Below, one piece after another: positions 18,389-27,500 of a stretch of DNA of 64,000 nt. The position numbers and the translations under genes are program-made. The stretch lies in the NCBI RefSeq assembly GCF_963662555.1, contig NZ_OY759719.1, forward strand, positions 1,818,985 through 1,882,984, given 5' to 3'. Source of the DNA: Thiomicrorhabdus sp. GTDB lineage: Bacteria > Pseudomonadota > Gammaproteobacteria > Thiomicrospirales > Thiomicrospiraceae. The notes under the pieces are model-generated. The model worked only from the letters and a program-made list of their open reading frames with translations, was not told where the DNA came from and made no database searches. Within the stretch, counting starts at the first letter, position 1, and every line of letters starts with the position of its first letter.

Positions 18389-21334
18389 CTAAAGCGTAAT
18401 AATCTCAAATTCAGAATCCGCCAATAACTCAGCACCACCAGTATTGGTTAATACGGCTGAAGAAGTATTCTCAGTGGTTAAATACTTGTCTGCCATTTCG
18501 CGTAATTCTTGAATGGTAGTTGAGATTACACCTAAACGGTAAGCCATACGAATGTCATGCGTACGGCCATATAAATCTTGGAAAAACGCCTTTTTCATTT
18601 CACCTGCTGGTGAACCTGGCTTATCCATAGAGCTGATCACATTTAAGATCGCTTCATCCACTTTGGCTTGTGTGGCCTCCGAACTCATTAGCCACTCTTT
18701 GGCACGTTTAAAGTCCGCATAGGTTTCTAATAAACGAGGATCACGATATGAGTAGAAAACAAAGGCCGATGCTTCAGCATTGTACGTTGCACCACCACCA
18801 TAAGCACCGCCCTTTTCACGAATTGATGAATGTAAAAAACCATTACGTAAACAAGCACCTAAAACCGATAATTTAGCCGCATCTTCATGATCTGACGGCA
18901 CTGCTGGATAGGCTAATGCACAGAAATTAACTTGAGTACTGGTTACCCAGGCCTGGTTAATTGGTTGTTGATTAGCAGTAAATTCAAATCCTGGCATAGC
19001 CGTATTGGCATTTTGAGCGTTTTCCATAGCTGATTGCATGGTTTCAAGTGCCGAATCCATGCCCGTTTCATCACTTACAACTAAACCTTGTTTAGTCGAT
19101 TGTTTAATCTTATTTTGAATTGAACCGAGCCCATCACTCAAGCTATGCATCGCATCGGTTGAATCCTGAATCTCTTTATGCAATTTTTTAATATATTGAA
19201 TGCCTTTGAAACCAGAACGATCAAACTTCCAACGAGCCGCTGGCGTAAAGTTTTGTACTGCAGCCATCATTGCCTGACCATGACCATTACCGGTTACACC
19301 GTGATCTATTGAAGAGCGAATTTGCGAAACTAAATCTTTTAGGCGATTGGTTTCATCAAAACGAGCCTCATTTAAGGTTTCATTTAATAGTTCAGCCATA
19401 GGCAATTGGTTTCGATTCAATGCCTTAGAAGATAATATAAAGTGGCTATGATAACCTTGTGGCTCACCTATTTTAGAGTGAACACTTGAGCGTGCGGAGA
19501 TACCACCTGAGATTTCTGCTTGATAAGATTGCATTTGAATGTAATCTCTTTTGCTGGTGCCCACTTCCGTTAAACAGCTATTAAACAATGGCATTAAAGC
19601 TTGCTCTTGCTCTGTTAAGGCAGGTAAATCCACAATCAACTGTTCGTAAGTTAAACCATTCGTTCCACACTGATAACTCTTAACAGACATATCTGCAATT
19701 TGAGATATATGGGCTGAATACTGTTTAATATCAGCAGGAATATCGTCTTTAGTTACTTCAGGTAAAATGCTAGGATCGTCTTCTTGCGATTGGCGTTCTT
19801 CTAACGCCAAAGCTTGCTCGATAATGGCCTGCTTTTCTGATTCCGATAGGTTGGCTTTAATCTCTTCTAACTTAGCCTTTTCAGCCTTTTCTTTTTTGGC
19901 AGAAAGCTCCGTATCTGGCTTCATGGTTAAACGAACACGGTGCGTATTATCTAATAATAAGGTTTTTACCAGGCCTGGTATAAAGTCTGGAGACTTCACT
20001 TCGTCCTCTAGCTTTTTAAGGGCTGAATCAGCATCTAATAACGCAATTGGGTCTCCATCATGCAAAGCACCAGCCAGAGAGTGTAATATTAATTGTAATC
20101 CGTAAGGGTAACTATCACCGCCTACTTCACGTTGAGACAACTCTAATTGATGAAGCATCGCTTCGACTTGTGACTGATCAACACCTTCTTTAGCAATACG
20201 TTGAAGTTCGTTTAAAATCAACTCCTCAATCGCTTGAGCATGCTCTGGTTCAGAACCTTGCACACCCACAACAAATGCCATCTCTTTATTTGATTCTTCA
20301 AATCCACAAAGTGGCGATGGAGCATTAGCCAACTCAGTTTCTTCAAGTACTTTACGCAGAGGTGAAGCACTGTTATCTAATAAAACAGCAGACAATAAAT
20401 GCCCTCGTAAAACCTGCAAAGGATCTTGGTTTTGACCTAACAACCACCCCAAAACAATATGAGTTTTATTAGAGACATCTTCTTCATCCAATGCATAGCT
20501 CGACTCAACCACTTTAGGTTCTGAATAACGAGGTTCTAAACCAACATGTACTTGAGGCACGGTATCTTTAAAACGTTCTAATGCCAAACTTTCAAACTGT
20601 GTTTGATGCTCAATCGCTGAAATTTCACCATACGTCATAAACACGGCGTTAGACGGGTGATAATGAAGTTTGTGAAAATCTAAAAGTTGTTGATGAGTTA
20701 GGTTTGGAATATCCTCTGGCTCCCCACCACTGTTGTAATGGTAGGTACTGGTTGGATAAAGTTGTGCTGAAAACTCTTGCCACAAAGTTGAAACAGGCGA
20801 ACTCATGGCCCCTTTCATCTCATTAAACACCACGCCTTTGTAGGTTAGAGGTGAATCTGGATTTGTCATCTCTTCAAATTCAAAACGATGGCCTTCTTGG
20901 GCAAAATCTAGAGCATCTAAATTAGGGAAGAACACCGCATCCATATAAACCTGTAATAGGTTTTGAAAATCTTTACGGTTTTCAGTCGCAAATGGATACG
21001 CTGTCCAATCGCTTGAAGTAAACGCATTCATAAAGGTGTTTAACGAGCGACGGATCATCATAAAGAATGGATCACGTACTGGATATTTCTCACTTCCGCA
21101 TAAGGTTGTGTGCTCTAAAATATGTGCTACACCAGTAGAATCCATCGGTACCGTTCGTAACCCCACCAAAAATACATTTTGCGGATCATCAGCCGCTAAG
21201 TGATAGTGTGCCGCTCCAGTTACTTTATGTTCAAAATGCTGAATAGTGACATTTAGCGAGTCAATAAAGTGCTCACCTTTAAACTCAAATGCAGGGTGGG
21301 AATTTTGTGCCGATTGGATTTTATTTTCGCTCAT
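18389..21334 (-). CDS. M16C metallopeptidase, PreP-like
   Basis: A 981-residue zinc protease. The inverted zinc motif His71-Ile-Leu-Glu74-His75 is followed by TTLCGSEKYPVRDPFF and the family-typical MIRRSLNTFMNAFTSSDWTAYPF. A second M16 half contains REKGGAYGGGATYNA, the substrate-binding segment. Length and order fit the presequence-protease group, which degrades peptides inside a closed chamber. There is no signal peptide, so it is probably cytoplasmic. Two palindrome copies lie in the coding region (18947 and 19968). Confidence 0.88.
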   Translation of the reverse strand: MSENKIQSAQNSHPAFEFKGEHFIDSLNVTIQHFEHKVTGAAHYHLAADDPQNVFLVGLRTVPMDSTGVAHILEHTTLCGSEKYPVRDPFFMMIRRSLNTFMNAFTSSDWTAYPFATENRKDFQNLLQVYMDAVFFPNLDALDFAQEGHRFEFEEMTNPDSPLTYKGVVFNEMKGAMSSPVSTLWQEFSAQLYPTSTYHYNSGGEPEDIPNLTHQQLLDFHKLHYHPSNAVFMTYGEISAIEHQTQFESLALERFKDTVPQVHVGLEPRYSEPKVVESSYALDEEDVSNKTHIVLGWLLGQNQDPLQVLRGHLLSAVLLDNSASPLRKVLEETELANAPSPLCGFEESNKEMAFVVGVQGSEPEHAQAIEELILNELQRIAKEGVDQSQVEAMLHQLELSQREVGGDSYPYGLQLILHSLAGALHDGDPIALLDADSALKKLEDEVKSPDFIPGLVKTLLLDNTHRVRLTMKPDTELSAKKEKAEKAKLEEIKANLSESEKQAIIEQALALEERQSQEDDPSILPEVTKDDIPADIKQYSAHISQIADMSVKSYQCGTNGLTYEQLIVDLPALTEQEQALMPLFNSCLTEVGTSKRDYIQMQSYQAEISGGISARSSVHSKIGEPQGYHSHFILSSKALNRNQLPMAELLNETLNEARFDETNRLKDLVSQIRSSIDHGVTGNGHGQAMMAAVQNFTPAARWKFDRSGFKGIQYIKKLHKEIQDSTDAMHSLSDGLGSIQNKIKQSTKQGLVVSDETGMDSALETMQSAMENAQNANTAMPGFEFTANQQPINQAWVTSTQVNFCALAYPAVPSDHEDAAKLSVLGACLRNGFLHSSIREKGGAYGGGATYNAEASAFVFYSYRDPRLLETYADFKRAKEWLMSSEATQAKVDEAILNVISSMDKPGSPAGEMKKAFFQDLYGRTHDIRMAYRLGVISTTIQELREMADKYLTTENTSSAVLTNTGGAELLADSEFEIITL
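18947..18956. repeat. iterated palindrome core CCAGGCCTGG in the M16C gene
   Basis: Ten-base core; the context is A-CCCAGGCCTGGTT. Read as N-Q-A-W-V in the protease. Confidence 0.85.
19968..19979. repeat. iterated palindrome ACCAGGCCTGGT in the M16C gene
   Basis: Exact 12-mer, read as I-P-G-L-V in the protease. Confidence 0.9.
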
Positions 21335-21380
21335 ACAGTTTCCGTTTATTTTTATAAAATTTCAGTGATTATAAACAAAA

Positions 21381-21448
21381 AAAGCCGCCCTAAGGCGACC
21401 TTTCATGAGAATAGTATTAAGAAGAATCTTAAGTATCTAATACTATTC
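21381..21448 (-). terminator. pnp terminator, double hairpin
   Basis: On the minus strand AGAATAGTATT/AATACTATTCT (21408-21418 with 21438-21448, overlapping the stop codon) is followed by a GC-rich stem AAAGGTCGCC-TTAG-GGCGGCTTT and a T-run at 21374-21386. Confidence 0.8.
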
Positions 21449-23536
21449 TTTATCGGCATCTTTCATAGAAAGTTTTACGCGACCTTGCTTGTCAACATCC
21501 GTTAATTTAACACGAATTTCTTGACCTTCTTTTAGGTATTCATTCACATCTTCTACACGCTCTTCAGCGATTTGAGATACGTGAACAAGACCTTCACGTC
21601 CTGGCATGTAAGCTACGAATGCACCGAAATCAACGATTTTCTTAACGACTGCATCATAAGTTTTACCAATTTCTGGCTCAGCAGTAATTTCAGCAATACG
21701 TGCCTTAGCTGCATTAGCTGATTCATCATCAGTTGCTGCAATTTTAACATTACCGTCATCATCAATCTCAATAGTACAACCTGTCTCTTCAGTTAGAGCA
21801 CGAATTGTTGCACCACCTTTACCAATGATCTCACGAACTTTTTCTGGCTTCACTTTAACCATAAAGAAACGTGGAGCCGTAGAACCAACTGATTCATTTG
21901 AGGTACTAATCGCTTTAGACATTTCACCTAAAATATGTAAACGCCCAGCTTTTGCTTGATCTAAGGCAATTTGCATAATTTCTTCAGTGATACCTGTAAT
22001 CTTGATGTCCATTTGCAGTGCCGTAATACCTTGGTCTGTACCGGCTACTTTAAAGTCCATATCACCTAGGTGATCTTCATCACCTAAAATATCAGAAAGA
22101 ACCGCAAAACCGCTCTCTTCTTTAATAAGACCCATTGCAATACCAGCGATTGGTGCCGCAATCGGCACACCAGCATGCATTAATGACATTGAAGTACCGC
22201 AAACTGATGCCATTGAACTTGAACCGTTTGATTCAGTAATTTCAGATACTACACGGATGGTATATGGGAACTCTTCAGCAGTTGGTAATAAAGCCGCTAC
22301 ACCACGACGAGCTAACATTCCGTGACCAATTTCACGACGACCAGGGCTACCAGTACGACCACACTCACCTACTGAGAATGGAGGGAAGTTATAGTGCAAC
22401 ATAAAACGATCATGATAAGACCCTGTTAAATCATCAACAATCTTAGCGTCACGCTCTGTTCCTAATGTTGTTACCACTAATGCCTGGGTTTCTCCGCGAG
22501 TAAATAATGCAGAACCGTGAACCTGAGGTAAGACACCCACTTGGCAATTAATGCTACGAACCGTTTGAGTATCACGACCATCAATACGAGGCTCACCAGC
22601 AATAACACGTCCACGAACGATATCTTTCTGTAATTTACCAAACATGCCTTCGATTTCTTTTTCATCAAAGCCAGCTTCATTCGTTTCAGATACTGCAAGC
22701 TCAGCCATTGCTTTTGCTTTTGCCGCATCTAATGCAGCGTAACGATCCATCTTATCGGCGATAGAGTAAGCGGCTTCAACATCAGAACGAATCAATCCAA
22801 ATACGGCCTCTTTAAGCTCAGTGTTTACAGCAGCAGCTTCCCACTCCCAACGAGGTTTACCTGCTTCAGCAGCGAATTCAGAAATCGCATCAATTGCTAC
22901 TTGCATTTGCTGGTGACCAAACATAACCGCACCTAACATCACGTCTTCCGGTAATTCAGCTGCTTCCGATTCAACCATTAATACTGCATCTTTAGTACCA
23001 GCAACACTTAACTCTAAGTCAGAAGTTACTAATTCATCCATGCTTGGATTTAATAGATATTGATCATCACTGTAGCCAACAATTGCCGCACCAATTGGTC
23101 CGTCAAATGGGATTCCAGAAATCGCTAAAGCCGCAGATGTACCTAACATGGCTGGAACTTCTGTTCCTACTTCCGGATCTAACGCAACGACCGTAGCAAT
23201 GATTTGAACTTCATTTAAGAAGCCTTTAGGAAATAAAGGACGAATAGGACGGTCAATCAAACGAGATGTTAATGTCTCTTTTTCAGATGGACGGCCTTCA
23301 CGCTTGAGGAATCCACCAGGAATCTTACCTGCTGCATAGGCTTTTTCTTGATAATTTACCGTTAATGGAAAGAAGTCTTGCCCCGCTTTAGCAGACTTAG
23401 CCGCAACAGCTGTCACTAAAACGCGAGTGTCCCCCATTCCAATCATAACTGCACCATCAGCCTGACGAGCAATTTCACCCGTTTCTAAGGTAACTTTATG
23501 ATTTCCATACTGAAAAGTTTTTGTAATTTTGGCCAT
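21443..23536 (-). CDS. pnp: polyribonucleotide nucleotidyltransferase (PNPase)
   Basis: About 697 residues; 3'-5' phosphorolytic RNA decay, a degradosome component in many bacteria. Two RNase PH-like domains are visible (N-terminal [18 protein letters not shown]; second copy with [15 protein letters not shown] and [12 protein letters not shown]). A KH domain ([20 protein letters not shown]-like region) and a C-terminal S1 domain ([18 protein letters not shown]) follow. The start is set at ATG 23536 because AGGA stands just upstream; an in-frame ATG 24 bp further up gives an unusual extension. A large leader hairpin lies upstream. Confidence 0.97.
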   Translation of the reverse strand: MAKITKTFQYGNHKVTLETGEIARQADGAVMIGMGDTRVLVTAVAAKSAKAGQDFFPLTVNYQEKAYAAGKIPGGFLKREGRPSEKETLTSRLIDRPIRPLFPKGFLNEVQIIATVVALDPEVGTEVPAMLGTSAALAISGIPFDGPIGAAIVGYSDDQYLLNPSMDELVTSDLELSVAGTKDAVLMVESEAAELPEDVMLGAVMFGHQQMQVAIDAISEFAAEAGKPRWEWEAAAVNTELKEAVFGLIRSDVEAAYSIADKMDRYAALDAAKAKAMAELAVSETNEAGFDEKEIEGMFGKLQKDIVRGRVIAGEPRIDGRDTQTVRSINCQVGVLPQVHGSALFTRGETQALVVTTLGTERDAKIVDDLTGSYHDRFMLHYNFPPFSVGECGRTGSPGRREIGHGMLARRGVAALLPTAEEFPYTIRVVSEITESNGSSSMASVCGTSMSLMHAGVPIAAPIAGIAMGLIKEESGFAVLSDILGDEDHLGDMDFKVAGTDQGITALQMDIKITGITEEIMQIALDQAKAGRLHILGEMSKAISTSNESVGSTAPRFFMVKVKPEKVREIIGKGGATIRALTEETGCTIEIDDDGNVKIAATDDESANAAKARIAEITAEPEIGKTYDAVVKKIVDFGAFVAYMPGREGLVHVSQIAEERVEDVNEYLKEGQEIRVKLTDVDKQGRVKLSMKDADKE

Positions 23537-23618
23537 TTCCTGTCCTTTTAAATCGTTCATTAGGTTTCAAACTTATTTTTGCAATCCATTATTTTTTGAA
23601 TAATTACGTTGTCTGAAA

Positions 23619-23664
23619 CCTGAATCCCTAATGGTTATATTAAATACTCCATTAGGGATTCAGG
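23619..23664 (-). promoter_or_regulatory. pnp leader stem-loop (possible RNase III site)
   Basis: CCTGAATCCCTAATGG (23619-23634) is perfectly complementary to 23649-23664, leaving a 14-nt loop. The 16-bp stem lies about 85 nt upstream of the pnp start in the 330-bp rpsO-pnp spacer. In E. coli the pnp leader has a long stem cut by RNase III as the first step of PNPase autocontrol; the equivalent here is inferred from position. The remaining spacer is AT-rich without ORF. Confidence 0.6.
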
Positions 23665-23810
23665 CTATCGGGTTACAGCCAATCTATTTTGCAAAAATTA
23701 AAGTTCATCCATTCTACTCTTAAATGTACAGAATTTAAAACTAAACAATGCCTTTTTGGGTAACTTTCAGTGCAAATAAAGAGCTTAACTAAGTAAGAAA
23801 TTTTAGACAT

Positions 23811-23839
23811 AAAAAAACCCCGCATAGCGGGGTCTTTTT
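23811..23839. terminator. rpsO terminator
   Basis: AAAACCCCGC-ATA-GCGGGGTCTTTTT. Minus-strand reading ends in a seven-T run directly after rpsO. Confidence 0.85.
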
Positions 23840-23866
23840 GAGCTTTTGAACTGCGTGAGTAATAAA

Positions 23867-24133
23867 TTACTTACGTAGACCAAGACGCTTGATAAGAGCT
23901 AGGTATCTTTCACCATCTTTCTTATGTACGTAGTCTAAAAGCTTACGACGACGGCTAACTAAACGAAGAAGACCAGTACGAGAATGGTTATCTTGTTTGT
24001 GAGCTTTAAAGTGTTCAGTAAGGTATTTGATACGTGCAGTTAAAAGTGCAACTTGAACTTCCGGTGAACCAGTATCACCTTCTTTTGTTGCATATTCAGC
24101 AACGATTTTAGCTTTAACTTCTGCGTTAAACAT
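23867..24133 (-). CDS. rpsO: 30S ribosomal protein S15
   Basis: An 88-residue protein that binds 16S rRNA in the central domain. Typical segments are [49 protein letters not shown] and the C-terminal [12 protein letters not shown]. It precedes pnp as in E. coli, but a terminator and a separate leader intervene. Confidence 0.98.
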   Translation of the reverse strand: MFNAEVKAKIVAEYATKEGDTGSPEVQVALLTARIKYLTEHFKAHKQDNHSRTGLLRLVSRRRKLLDYVHKKDGERYLALIKRLGLRK

Positions 24134-24259
24134 AATGTTTACTCCATTGGATCGGTCTTAATAAAGATTCGCCTCCACAACCGATGATAGGGACGAACTC
24201 GCGTATTTTACTGAATTTTTATGAGATTACAACTATTTAACACGCTTTATAGCTAATTT

Positions 24260-24640
24260 CTTAAAGAAAGAAGAACCTACTAACGGTAAACAAGTAACAA
24301 CCAAAAAAGAAATGGAATTGTTGAGTTTATCCGCTTCTAAATCTATTCAGTTCAAGGCGGGAAGAAGGAGCTTACGAGTAGTAAGTGACGACTGACCAAT
24401 ATCAGCAGTGTAGTGATAACTTTCGGGTTAGTTCGACTTTAAATTAGATCAGATCAAGGCGTGAGTAAGAAGCCTACATATCAGTAGGTGACGAACGAAC
24501 AACAAAGAAATAATCCGAATTTTCGAGTTCATCCGCTTCTAAATCTATTCAGTTTAAGGCGGGAAGAAGGAGCTTACGAGTAGTAAGTGACGACTGACCA
24601 ACGCAGAAATGGATGGAGTTAGGAGCGAATGAACCGATAA
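24260..24640. repeat. degenerate ~100-bp tandem repeat cluster
   Basis: The 509-bp spacer upstream of rpsO has no gene. Copies at 24322-24399 and 24523-24601 are nearly identical over about 75 bp (core GGCGGGAAGAAGGAGCTTA, then CGAGTAGTAAGTGACGAC). A diverged copy lies between at about 24425-24502 (AAGGCGTGAGTAAGAAGCC, GGTGACGAACGAAC). A partial copy precedes at about 24282-24318. The period is about 100 bp. The function is unknown; it reaches the stop codon of the cNMP-domain gene. Confidence 0.75.
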
Positions 24641-24642
24641 TT

Positions 24643-25134
24643 TTAGTGTTTGCCGAAACCGTGCATATAATGCCCTAAAGCTGAAATATCACTACTCATG
24701 TGACGCACTAACGTATCTAAACTGACAATTGCATTTTCTAAAATATTTACTGCAATAAAAGGTTCTTCTACTTTGATTCGATCGTACATTGGACGAGTTA
24801 ACTCCAGTACTTTAACCCCTTTCTTACAAGCTTCCATACGTAAATCACGTGGTTTTCTATCAAAGAAAGACATTTCTCCAATTAATGTACCTGTACCTTG
24901 TTTACCCACAACAGCAGTGTCTTGACCATCAAAGCTTAAAAATTGCACTTTACCGCTAATGATAAATCCAAGAGTATCCCCCACTTCGCCGCTGTCTGAA
25001 ATTATCTCGCCACTGGCATACTCTTTCTCTTGTAGGTAATGTGTTAACTTTTCTACTTCTTGTTTTGTAAGAGATTCACAAATTGCGTTCTCTTGAAAAA
25101 ATACGAAAAGTTCTTTGACTGACATTGAAATCAT
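24643..25134 (-). CDS. cyclic-nucleotide-binding domain protein without DNA-binding domain
   Basis: 163 residues. One cNMP-binding beta-roll spans about residues 20-135, with GEIISDSGEVGDTLGFIISGKVQFL and the phosphate-binding-cassette-like LIGEMSFFDRKPRDLRMEA. There is no helix-turn-helix after it, unlike CRP/FNR. It may be a stand-alone sensor acting through protein contacts. The start ATG follows GGAGAAT at 8-9 bp. It lies 34 bp after the rhodanese-methyltransferase gene and may belong to the truB operon. Confidence 0.75.
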   Translation of the reverse strand: MISMSVKELFVFFQENAICESLTKQEVEKLTHYLQEKEYASGEIISDSGEVGDTLGFIISGKVQFLSFDGQDTAVVGKQGTGTLIGEMSFFDRKPRDLRMEACKKGVKVLELTRPMYDRIKVEEPFIAVNILENAIVSLDTLVRHMSSDISALGHYMHGFGKH

Positions 25135-25168
25135 GAAATTATTCTCCTAAATAATCTGATTATTTTTT

Positions 25169-26026
25169 TTATTTTATTATTGGTTTTTGTGCTAAAAAAG
25201 ATGCAACAGGTCGCCCATCATTTAATGTGTCTATTCTATCAATAATTATATTATAGCCCGCAAAAACTTGAGCTAACTCACCTGCCTTTAAAATAAAGTT
25301 AGGGTTTTTAGGTGAGTCAAACTTTTCGACGCCTTCTGTAAAGGTTTGAAATAATACAAATCCTCCAGGCCTGATTGCTTGCTGAATATAATCAAAACTT
25401 TCACGACTTAAAAAACGTACTGTGGTGATTAAATCAAATTGCTGCTCTGGCAAACAACCGTCTTTTTTGATGTCACAGCATTTAAACTTAACGTTAGCAC
25501 CAGATAAATTTGCTAATGTTTTGGAACGCTTTAATACTTTAGGTTCATGGTCAATAGCGATGACATTCATTCTATTTTTGGCTAAAAAGATGGCATCTCT
25601 TCCTCCGCCGCAACCTATATCTAAAACAGCTGGTCGCTTTGAGTCTTGTAAATGAAATGCGATTTTTGATTGGTTTAATAAGTCAACAAACTCATTAACC
25701 AACCCACATGGTGACCATAAAATTTTAGAGGCTGAACCTGATTCTACCAGGCCTGGTAATTGTGCAGACCAATCTTGCATCGCTTGATTAGAACGAATGA
25801 CTAATGAACCTGAAACTTCATAACCCTTACTATCTAGTAAGATACTGGCGGCTTCAATTTCATCTTTATTTCCGACTAAATAGAGTTTAGCTGGTGAGGC
25901 TGGTAACGCATTAAGGCTTTCTGGAAGAATCTCCCAACTTAGCCAAGTTGCATTTTTAATATGGCCTTGTTTAAAGTCTTCTAAAGAACGTAAATCAATA
26001 ATACCATCGGCTTTTTGAAAGACCAT
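25169..26026 (-). CDS. rhodanese-like/SAM-methyltransferase fusion protein
   Basis: 285 residues. Residues 1-95 resemble a rhodanese domain (IIDLRSLEDFKQGHIKNATWLSWE), but the active-site position reads VGNKDE with no Cys, so sulfur transfer is unlikely. Residues about 125-280 are a class I methyltransferase: motif I VLDIGCGGGRDAIFLA, VIAIDHEPKVLKRS, CCDIKKDG, and RPGGFVLFQTF, similar to TehB-type enzymes. It overlaps the truB stop by one base (TAATG), so the two are translationally coupled. The substrate is unknown. A palindrome copy encodes L-P-G-L-V. Confidence 0.75.
   Translation of the reverse strand: MVFQKADGIIDLRSLEDFKQGHIKNATWLSWEILPESLNALPASPAKLYLVGNKDEIEAASILLDSKGYEVSGSLVIRSNQAMQDWSAQLPGLVESGSASKILWSPCGLVNEFVDLLNQSKIAFHLQDSKRPAVLDIGCGGGRDAIFLAKNRMNVIAIDHEPKVLKRSKTLANLSGANVKFKCCDIKKDGCLPEQQFDLITTVRFLSRESFDYIQQAIRPGGFVLFQTFTEGVEKFDSPKNPNFILKAGELAQVFAGYNIIIDRIDTLNDGRPVASFLAQKPIIK
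25746..25757. repeat. iterated palindrome ACCAGGCCTGGT in the rhodanese-methyltransferase gene
   Basis: Exact 12-mer with flanking T and AA, read as P-G-L-V at the domain junction. Confidence 0.9.
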
Positions 26027-26940
26027 TATCCCGCTACACTCTCAGGAAGATTAAAGACACGCTTTGGCTTAAGAAGTTGTTTTTCAGCTTGCCATTCACC
26101 TACCGCAATACAAATATCGTTTTCATAAAAACGCACAAAATCTGTTTCGGGTTTATCAAACTCTAACTTACCACCATGTCTAATTAAATCAGCTTGCTCG
26201 GTAGTTAGATCAATACGTTGGAGATGTTGAATGGCAATATCAAGCGGCTGAACACAAGCATCAAGCTGCTGTTCAATCTCTTCAAGGGTAAGCATATCTT
26301 CACCCATCAAACTACCCGTTTGCGTACGATGCAAAGCCGTTAGATGACCGACTGTGCCTAACGCTTTTGCGATATCTTCACCTAATGTTCTAACATAAGT
26401 ACCTTTTGAGCAATGCACATCAAAAATAATTTGATTGTCTGTAAAGGACACTAAGGATAAGTTAAGAATTTTGATTGGACGTGCCGGACGCTCTATTTCA
26501 ATGCCTTGACGGGCATAAAAATACAGCGGTTTACCTTGATGTTTTAATGCAGAATACATCGGTGGAATTTGTTGAATATCACCCATAAACTTTGCTAAGA
26601 CTGACTCAATCAAATTTTGAGAAAGTTCTGGCACAGGCAAGGTTTTAATAATTTCCCCTTCTGTATCACCAGTATCAGACTGTTCACCCAACTTGAGGGT
26701 AGCTGTGTAGCGTTTATCCGATTCTAAAAGCAGCCCTGAAACTTTGGTAGCCTCACCCAAACAAATAGGTAAAAGCCCAGTAGCAAAAGGGTCTAAAGCA
26801 CCTGTATGACCACCTTTTTTAGCATTAAAAGCACGAATGACTTTTTGTAAAATACCATTTGATGAATCACCGACTGGTTTATTTAACAAAACAATACCGT
26901 TAACCACACGTTTAGGTGGTCGTTTAAACTGCTGAACCAT
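26026..26940 (-). CDS. truB: tRNA pseudouridine-55 synthase
   Basis: 304 residues; forms pseudouridine 55 in the T loop of tRNAs. It carries NGIVLLNKPVGDSSNGILQKV and GGHTGALDPFATGLLPICLGEATK with catalytic Asp50. The PUA-like C-terminus follows. It abuts rbfA directly (26940/26941), the usual order. Confidence 0.96.
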   Translation of the reverse strand: MVQQFKRPPKRVVNGIVLLNKPVGDSSNGILQKVIRAFNAKKGGHTGALDPFATGLLPICLGEATKVSGLLLESDKRYTATLKLGEQSDTGDTEGEIIKTLPVPELSQNLIESVLAKFMGDIQQIPPMYSALKHQGKPLYFYARQGIEIERPARPIKILNLSLVSFTDNQIIFDVHCSKGTYVRTLGEDIAKALGTVGHLTALHRTQTGSLMGEDMLTLEEIEQQLDACVQPLDIAIQHLQRIDLTTEQADLIRHGGKLEFDKPETDFVRFYENDICIAVGEWQAEKQLLKPKRVFNLPESVAG

Positions 26941-27303
26941 TTATGAATTTAACGCCTTATTAATCAACGCTTCCATATGCTGAGCATGCTCTGGAATACT
27001 GTCGTAGTAAAAACGGATCTGCGGCACGATACGTAAACGTAAACGCTTACCAATTTCTGAACGAAAGAACCCTTGAGCTTTTTCTAGTGCAGCTAAAGCT
27101 TCGCCCACTTCTGGATCTTTTTCATTAAAACCCATTAAAGCAAAATGTATTTTAGCAATACTTAAATCTTTACTGATTTTACAATCAGTAATACTCATGT
27201 TTTGAAAACGAGGGTCTTTGACCTCTTGCACAATTAACTGTGCAATGGTTCTTCTAATTTCTTGAGCGACACGTGTTGGTCTGCTCACTGTTTGATTACT
27301 CAT
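26941..27303 (-). CDS. rbfA: ribosome-binding factor A
   Basis: 120 residues; 30S maturation and cold adaptation, KH-like fold. Matches are RVAQEIRRTIAQLIVQEVKDPR, VTDCKISKDLSIAKIHF-like (ITDCKISKDLSIAKIHF) and LRLRIVPQIRFYYDSIPEHAQHM. Adjacent to truB. It is separated from infB by a terminator-like hairpin and a perfect 26-bp palindrome. Confidence 0.95.
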   Translation of the reverse strand: MSNQTVSRPTRVAQEIRRTIAQLIVQEVKDPRFQNMSITDCKISKDLSIAKIHFALMGFNEKDPEVGEALAALEKAQGFFRSEIGKRLRLRIVPQIRFYYDSIPEHAQHMEALINKALNS

Positions 27304-27355
27304 AATCTTTATCCTTAGAAACTTTTAAACGAATAAGTCTCTCTTAAATCAAAAA

Positions 27356-27395
27356 GCCCCAATGGTCGTTAATCAAAAGATTATCCCATTGAGGC
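27356..27395 (-). terminator. infB terminator or attenuator
   Basis: On the minus strand GCCTCAATGG (27395-27386) pairs with CCATTGGGGC (27365-27356), one mismatch, and TTTTTGATTT follows. It lies between infB and rbfA, so expression of rbfA-truB would depend on read-through or a local promoter. Confidence 0.65.
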
Positions 27396-27424
27396 AACGT
27401 GAATATTCAAAAAGCTAATCAATT

Positions 27425-27450
27425 GCAATTTACCAGGCCTGGTAAATTGC
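27425..27450. repeat. iterated palindrome, longest copy (26-bp perfect palindrome)
   Basis: The 18-mer TTTACCAGGCCTGGTAAA (27429-27446) is extended perfectly by GCAA on the left and TTGC on the right. It sits between infB and its terminator-like hairpin. Confidence 0.92.
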
Positions 27451-27500
27451 GGTAAAACACCTAAGTGAAAAGCATTTTTTAATAATTCAAACCTAAGTGT

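Noticed and set aside
24260-24640. Possible CRISPR array
   Set aside because: Units are about 75-100 bp, degenerate and without short identical repeats and unique spacers; no cas genes are nearby.
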